Assembly: GCA_949752745.1 (NCBI GenBank)
Contig: OX457031.1
Location: forward strand, 18,968,199 to 19,032,198
Direction of reading: 5' to 3'
DNA length: 64,000 nucleotides
Origin: Protula sp. h YS-2021
Lineage: Eukaryota > Annelida > Polychaeta > Sabellida > Serpulidae
Shown here: one piece after another, positions 60,765 through 64,000 of the stretch
How the letters are laid out: each line of letters opens with the position of its first letter
How positions within the stretch are numbered: the first letter of the stretch is position 1
Program-made: the position numbers and the translations under genes
Notes under the pieces: model-generated
The model's database searches: none
Told to the model about the DNA's origin: nothing
What the model saw: only the letters and a program-made list of their open reading frames with translations

Positions 60765-61081
60765 CCGAATTGGCATTTACAATTGATATGTGGTAAGTAT
60801 TGATTTTACCCCTGATATGTTGACTATGATAAAGGCTATGAAAAATTTGAATGGATTGACACCATCAAACCATATCAATGTGAAAATAATTGGATTGGAT
60901 CAATTTTATGTCAGTTTTCATAGTATTTATAAACGAGGAGGTAACAGTTCCCATACCAATTGAACAGATGTTAACTGCCACGTTGTCACTTGCAAAGTAT
61001 TTAACTATGAGTCAAGTGCTACGATTTCACTCTACATATACAGCATACAGAGATGGATGTGACACTATACACGTTTCATAA
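60765..61081 (+). pseudogene. Downstream continuation of the element B accessory frame
   Basis: Two frames alternate: DFTPDMLTMIKAMKNLNG at about 60,802 onward, NVKIIGLDQFYVSFHSIY near 60,880, then VPIPIEQMLTATLSLAKYL at about 60,940-61,000. This looks like a single former coding region with two indels. No domain recognised. Confidence 0.35.
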
Positions 61082-61459
61082 CACTTACTTTTGCAAGAAA
61101 GATCAGTCATTTTTTCAGGACCACCAACTCGTGTGAAATCAGTGCAAAATATCAATTGCTGATGTATGGATTGTGAAAAATATATTGTAGAGAGACACTA
61201 AACAGATATTTTAACAGCTTAGATCTAGAAAGCATTCGAAGATCAACGAAATGCCACAAGTCAAGTATAGTGTACTTTTTAAAACAGGAAAGCTCATGTA
61301 CTCGACGTTTAACGCAGCACCACAAGTGAAGTAGAATGCGAATCATTTTCAGCATTCACAATTTTTGACGAATAGGGGAGGGGGTCCAAAGGTTAAAAAA
61401 TGAAAAATACTCAGAATAGTCTGAAACAAAAAATATGTTAAAATCGGAAATTCCCACTA

Positions 61460-61595
61460 GGAGAAGGGGAGGTCAGTGGATCCATCAGGGAAGAGGGTGG
61501 GGACTCGGTCGGTCCATCAAGAGGGAGGGCGCAAGCGTTCAAACATGTCCGTCCTATACCTACACAGGCAGGTAGTCACTTGCTAATTGGCTACC
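61460..61595 (-). repeat. Right terminal inverted repeat, element copy B
   Basis: On the minus strand: 'ggtagccaattagcaagtg', then 'gtgtaggtataggacg', a 'gatggaccgaccgag' box, then C-rich sequence; it mirrors 55,335-55,470. Confidence 0.7.
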
Positions 61596-61849
61596 ACGCG
61601 TGTCCATGTCTTTTCAAAAAGGTTCCAAACGGACCCATACCCCTTATATCACTAACGTGGAGGACTGAATGAAAATTGAACCTTTTGTAACCAAAATTGG
61701 CACTCTGGGCATATTGCGTCTGACCTCAAAATTATTCCCCATTCTCCGCGTTTTTAGGCCAGCTTCCGCTTCGTTGAAGAAGAACTTTACCTATCACTTT
61801 TTGCCGTCGTCGGTATGTGTGTGAATTTATGTAAGTGTGTTTGTGTGTT

Positions 61850-62130
61850 AGACTTTTTTTCAAAATGCATCTCCTCCTACATTTTGGTTGGATCATCTTG
61901 ATATTACACACGTATAATCTCGAGATGGTTCTCTACCGGAAAATTGCTTTATTGCGATCGGCGGAAAACAGCCGAAATGATGGAACTTTGAAAATTATGT
62001 AAAACTTTTAAAAATGCATTTCCTCCTACAGTTCTGATTGGATCCTCTTATATTACATATGTATAATCTCTAGATAGTTCTCTACCGGAAAATTACTTTT
62101 TTGCAATCGCTCGAAAACAGCGGAAATGAA
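61850..62130 (+). repeat. About 130-140 bp tandem duplicate
   Basis: Two units share 'aaaatgcatctcctcctac', 'gttctctaccggaaaatt' and 'gaaaacagccgaaatga', roughly 80 percent identical. Confidence 0.8.
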
Positions 62131-62178
62131 GGGAGTTTTAAAATATTCTATTCTACTATCAAGTACCGAAACTAACCA

Positions 62179-62766
62179 GGTCACTTAAAGGGAAATGCGG
62201 GTATCTCACCTACAATTGACATTTCCTTCATACTTTCACAGTTTAATGCTTGGAGGGTATACATTCAGAAATTGAAAAGAAAAAGGGGGGGTCATTGATA
62301 TTATAAGAGAAATAAAGACACTGAAAGGTCGCGTACTTTTACTATAGAAACCATTGGGAAAACCAAGAAATTTCAATCAAAATGCAAAATTCACACATAA
62401 TCACAATTAACAATTGCCTCATTTTTTCCCTGTTTGAAGAACACGCCATACGAAATGTTTCAAGCAAATAAAAAATATATGTCACCGTATCAATAAGAGA
62501 ATTATTCACTCGTTTTGACACAATCCCATTGATTCAATGGATAAATGGCGAAAACAGTGTAATATGATTTTAATGGACAATATATCAACACAGGCCCTTC
62601 TAGGAACAAAATATTTGTCTTTGAAAAGAAATTTTCGATCTAGACGGATTTAGTAGTTATTTATACTGTGTAAACATGGATTCAAACTCGGCGATATTCA
62701 ATGTAATGCGCATTTCGGTCGCTAGATGGCGCAGAGACACCCGCATTTCCCTTTAACAAAGTGACC
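62179..62766. mobile_element. 588-bp MITE with terminal inverted repeats
   Basis: The left end 'ggtcacttaaagggaaatgc' plus 'gggtatct' (62,179-62,206) is mirrored by the right end 'agacacccgcatttcccttt' plus 'aacaaagtgacc' (62,735-62,766). The interior is AT-rich with no transposase. No target duplication is clear. Confidence 0.8.
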
Positions 62767-62769
62767 GAA

Positions 62770-63620
62770 ATCTTACATAAGCACATTGTAGTGCGCTTAC
62801 TGTATATCAAGTAATGTTTGATCGTGTATTAAATGAGCACATGACAGTGCGTTATCTGTCTTGTACGAGTACTGCACCTCACTGGTCACTCGCGTATGAG
62901 TTGCGCACGTTGTAGTGCGTACAGTGTGGATCGATCAATGAGGTTGGGTGGTGTAATAAAGGGGCGCATGGTAGTGAGCCCACTTGTCCTATACGAGTGC
63001 CTCGTGTGACTTATTCCTATTGTGTGAGAAGAGGACTACGCATTAAGCCGCTGGCTTGGTTCCTGGTTATAGCGGCAATGACTTTCTAGTGTATGCTCTT
63101 TGAGAGTGACGAAACAACTTCTCGGTGATACAACTGCTTGGTCACATGATTAACTACGTGGACTTTTCGTGGTTCCGCAATCATGATTGTGAAAAACCAA
63201 ATAAACAGAGATTGTATTATATTCTCAGGTCTCGACCCTTGCGATAAGATTAGGCTATCATCTCTTGGGAGGATGAAGGATGATGATGTAAGCAAGTGTT
63301 TATCGGGGAGAAGAACTTAGTCATTGGTACGTCTTCTTTACCTGTTTATTTCGTCTGTTCGCCTTTTCATGTGCAAGAGTTGTTTCTATTTTGAACTGGG
63401 GCACATTAAACACATGAACCATCTTCATTAGTGTTTTATTTGTGCCTTTCCTCATTCGTACGGAACTTGGCACGTTTTTTTTGGAATAAAAGCTAAGTTC
63501 TTGGGAAAAATTATTCTAAGCCTGGCTCGCAACGCAGGTCACCCCGACTCCTGTGTTAGTCCCGTATAAAAGTAGAGATTAGTGAATTCGGAGCTTTCGT
63601 TGTATTTTCTTAAAATGCTC
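62770..63620 (+). promoter_or_regulatory. Promoter-like region with repeated boxes and TATAAAA
   Basis: Four variants of 'gcacattgtagtgcgc' occur at 62,780-62,985. Further on, TATAAAA at 63,565-63,571 is followed about 30 bp later by 'gaattcggagctttcg'. This layout fits an LTR or a pol II promoter reading toward the right edge. The 87-codon frame that follows (63,629-63,892) has no recognised domain. Confidence 0.3.
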
Positions 63621-64000
63621 TTTTACGAGTGATTCGCTTTCTCCACTTTTGCCTGCCTCACAGCTACCCCACGGATCAAGGCGTTGTTGATACAGGGAAG
63701 CAGCACTCGAATGAGGCTTGTTACCAAGGTACCAAGGATTCTGATTGGCTGCTATCTAGAATGGAACTATTCAAGCCTTTGAGAAATCCTTATAAGCAAA
63801 CTAAATGGCTGCTTGTCTCCATTCGCATTAATATAAGATCTCGAACTTTTAAATTACAGGATAAACAAGAAGAAATAAAACGCGACATATGACGACATAT
63901 TTATGTTCATAAGAACTATATTGTACTACATAGCACCTTGTTAATCAATCAAATCTTTTATCTCTTTTCTGAGAATTAGCTATAAAACAGGAAAGAGAAC

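Larger units (their letters stand above)
55335..61595 (+). mobile_element. Compact polymerase-encoding element, copy B (6.3 kb)
   Basis: Inverted termini at 55,335-55,470 and about 61,460-61,595, matching those of copy A ('ggtaactttgaggccag' against the complement 'ggtagccaattagcaag', both followed by 'gtaggtata'). It carries a broken PolB gene plus additional frames at 60,035-61,081 that have no equivalent in copy A. No integrase, capsid or ATPase was recognised. Confidence 0.72.
48868..61650 (+). repeat. Large duplicated block, copy B
   Basis: Counterpart of 1-14,030 in the same orientation, about 48.9 kb downstream at its left anchor. B-specific features are an LTR-like insertion at 49,229-50,108, an intact-ended pogo-like element, and a longer polymerase element with extra frames at 59,900-61,080. 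The right end of homology is near 61,650. Confidence 0.8.

Noticed and set aside
1..64000. CRISPR arrays, operons, bacterial promoters
   Set aside because: The tandem repeats here have no spacer structure and the window is intron-bearing animal DNA.

Overview
This is a window of animal nuclear DNA, not bacterial or organellar. It is AT-rich and mostly intron and repeat. It holds one intact gene with 14 coding exons and many decayed transposable elements. The dispersed repeats built around AAGGTCAAGGTCA-like units, the foldback elements, the Polinton-type polymerase relics and the Ty3/Gypsy relic together suggest a marine invertebrate, perhaps a bivalve or other lophotrochozoan. That assignment is inference from repeat style and the sequence does not prove it.

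Layout. (1) 1-14,030: copy A of a large duplicated block. It contains AGGTCA-type repeats, a foldback-like element, a 45-bp minisatellite, a truncated pogo-like element, and at its right end a 5.1-kb element bounded by inverted repeats that carries a broken protein-primed-type family B DNA polymerase. (2) 14,035-17,030: AT-rich repeat arms, a foldback element with a 10-bp target duplication, and two decayed exons of an SLC23-like transporter. (3) 18,509-33,968, minus strand: a complete SLC23 (nucleobase/ascorbate transporter) gene. The 14 coding exons give 630 codons plus a stop, every junction is in phase, and two introns begin with GC instead of GT. Its intron 8 is crowded with a Tc1/mariner relic, a head-to-head minisatellite and a palindromic repeat family. 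(4) 34,000-37,700: intergenic repeats. (5) 37,900-42,640, plus strand: a heavily mutated Ty3/Gypsy retrotransposon (gag, protease, RT, RNase H, integrase). (6) 43,377-43,790, minus strand: a possible last exon or relic of a transmembrane protein with tyrosine motifs in its tail. (7) 44,060-48,860: no convincing gene. (8) 48,868-61,650: copy B of the duplicated block, in the same orientation as copy A, ending in a 6.3-kb version of the polymerase element with extra reading frames. (9) 61,650-64,000: a tandem repeat, a 588-bp MITE with clear terminal inverted repeats, and a promoter-like TATA region.

The only gene that looks functional is SLC23. It would make a polytopic plasma-membrane transporter of the UraA fold. 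Everything else is mobile-element material or unassigned. The most interesting points are the compact polymerase-only elements with their own terminal repeats and a shared promoter palindrome, the direct duplication that brackets the transporter locus, and the two GC-AG introns in the transporter.
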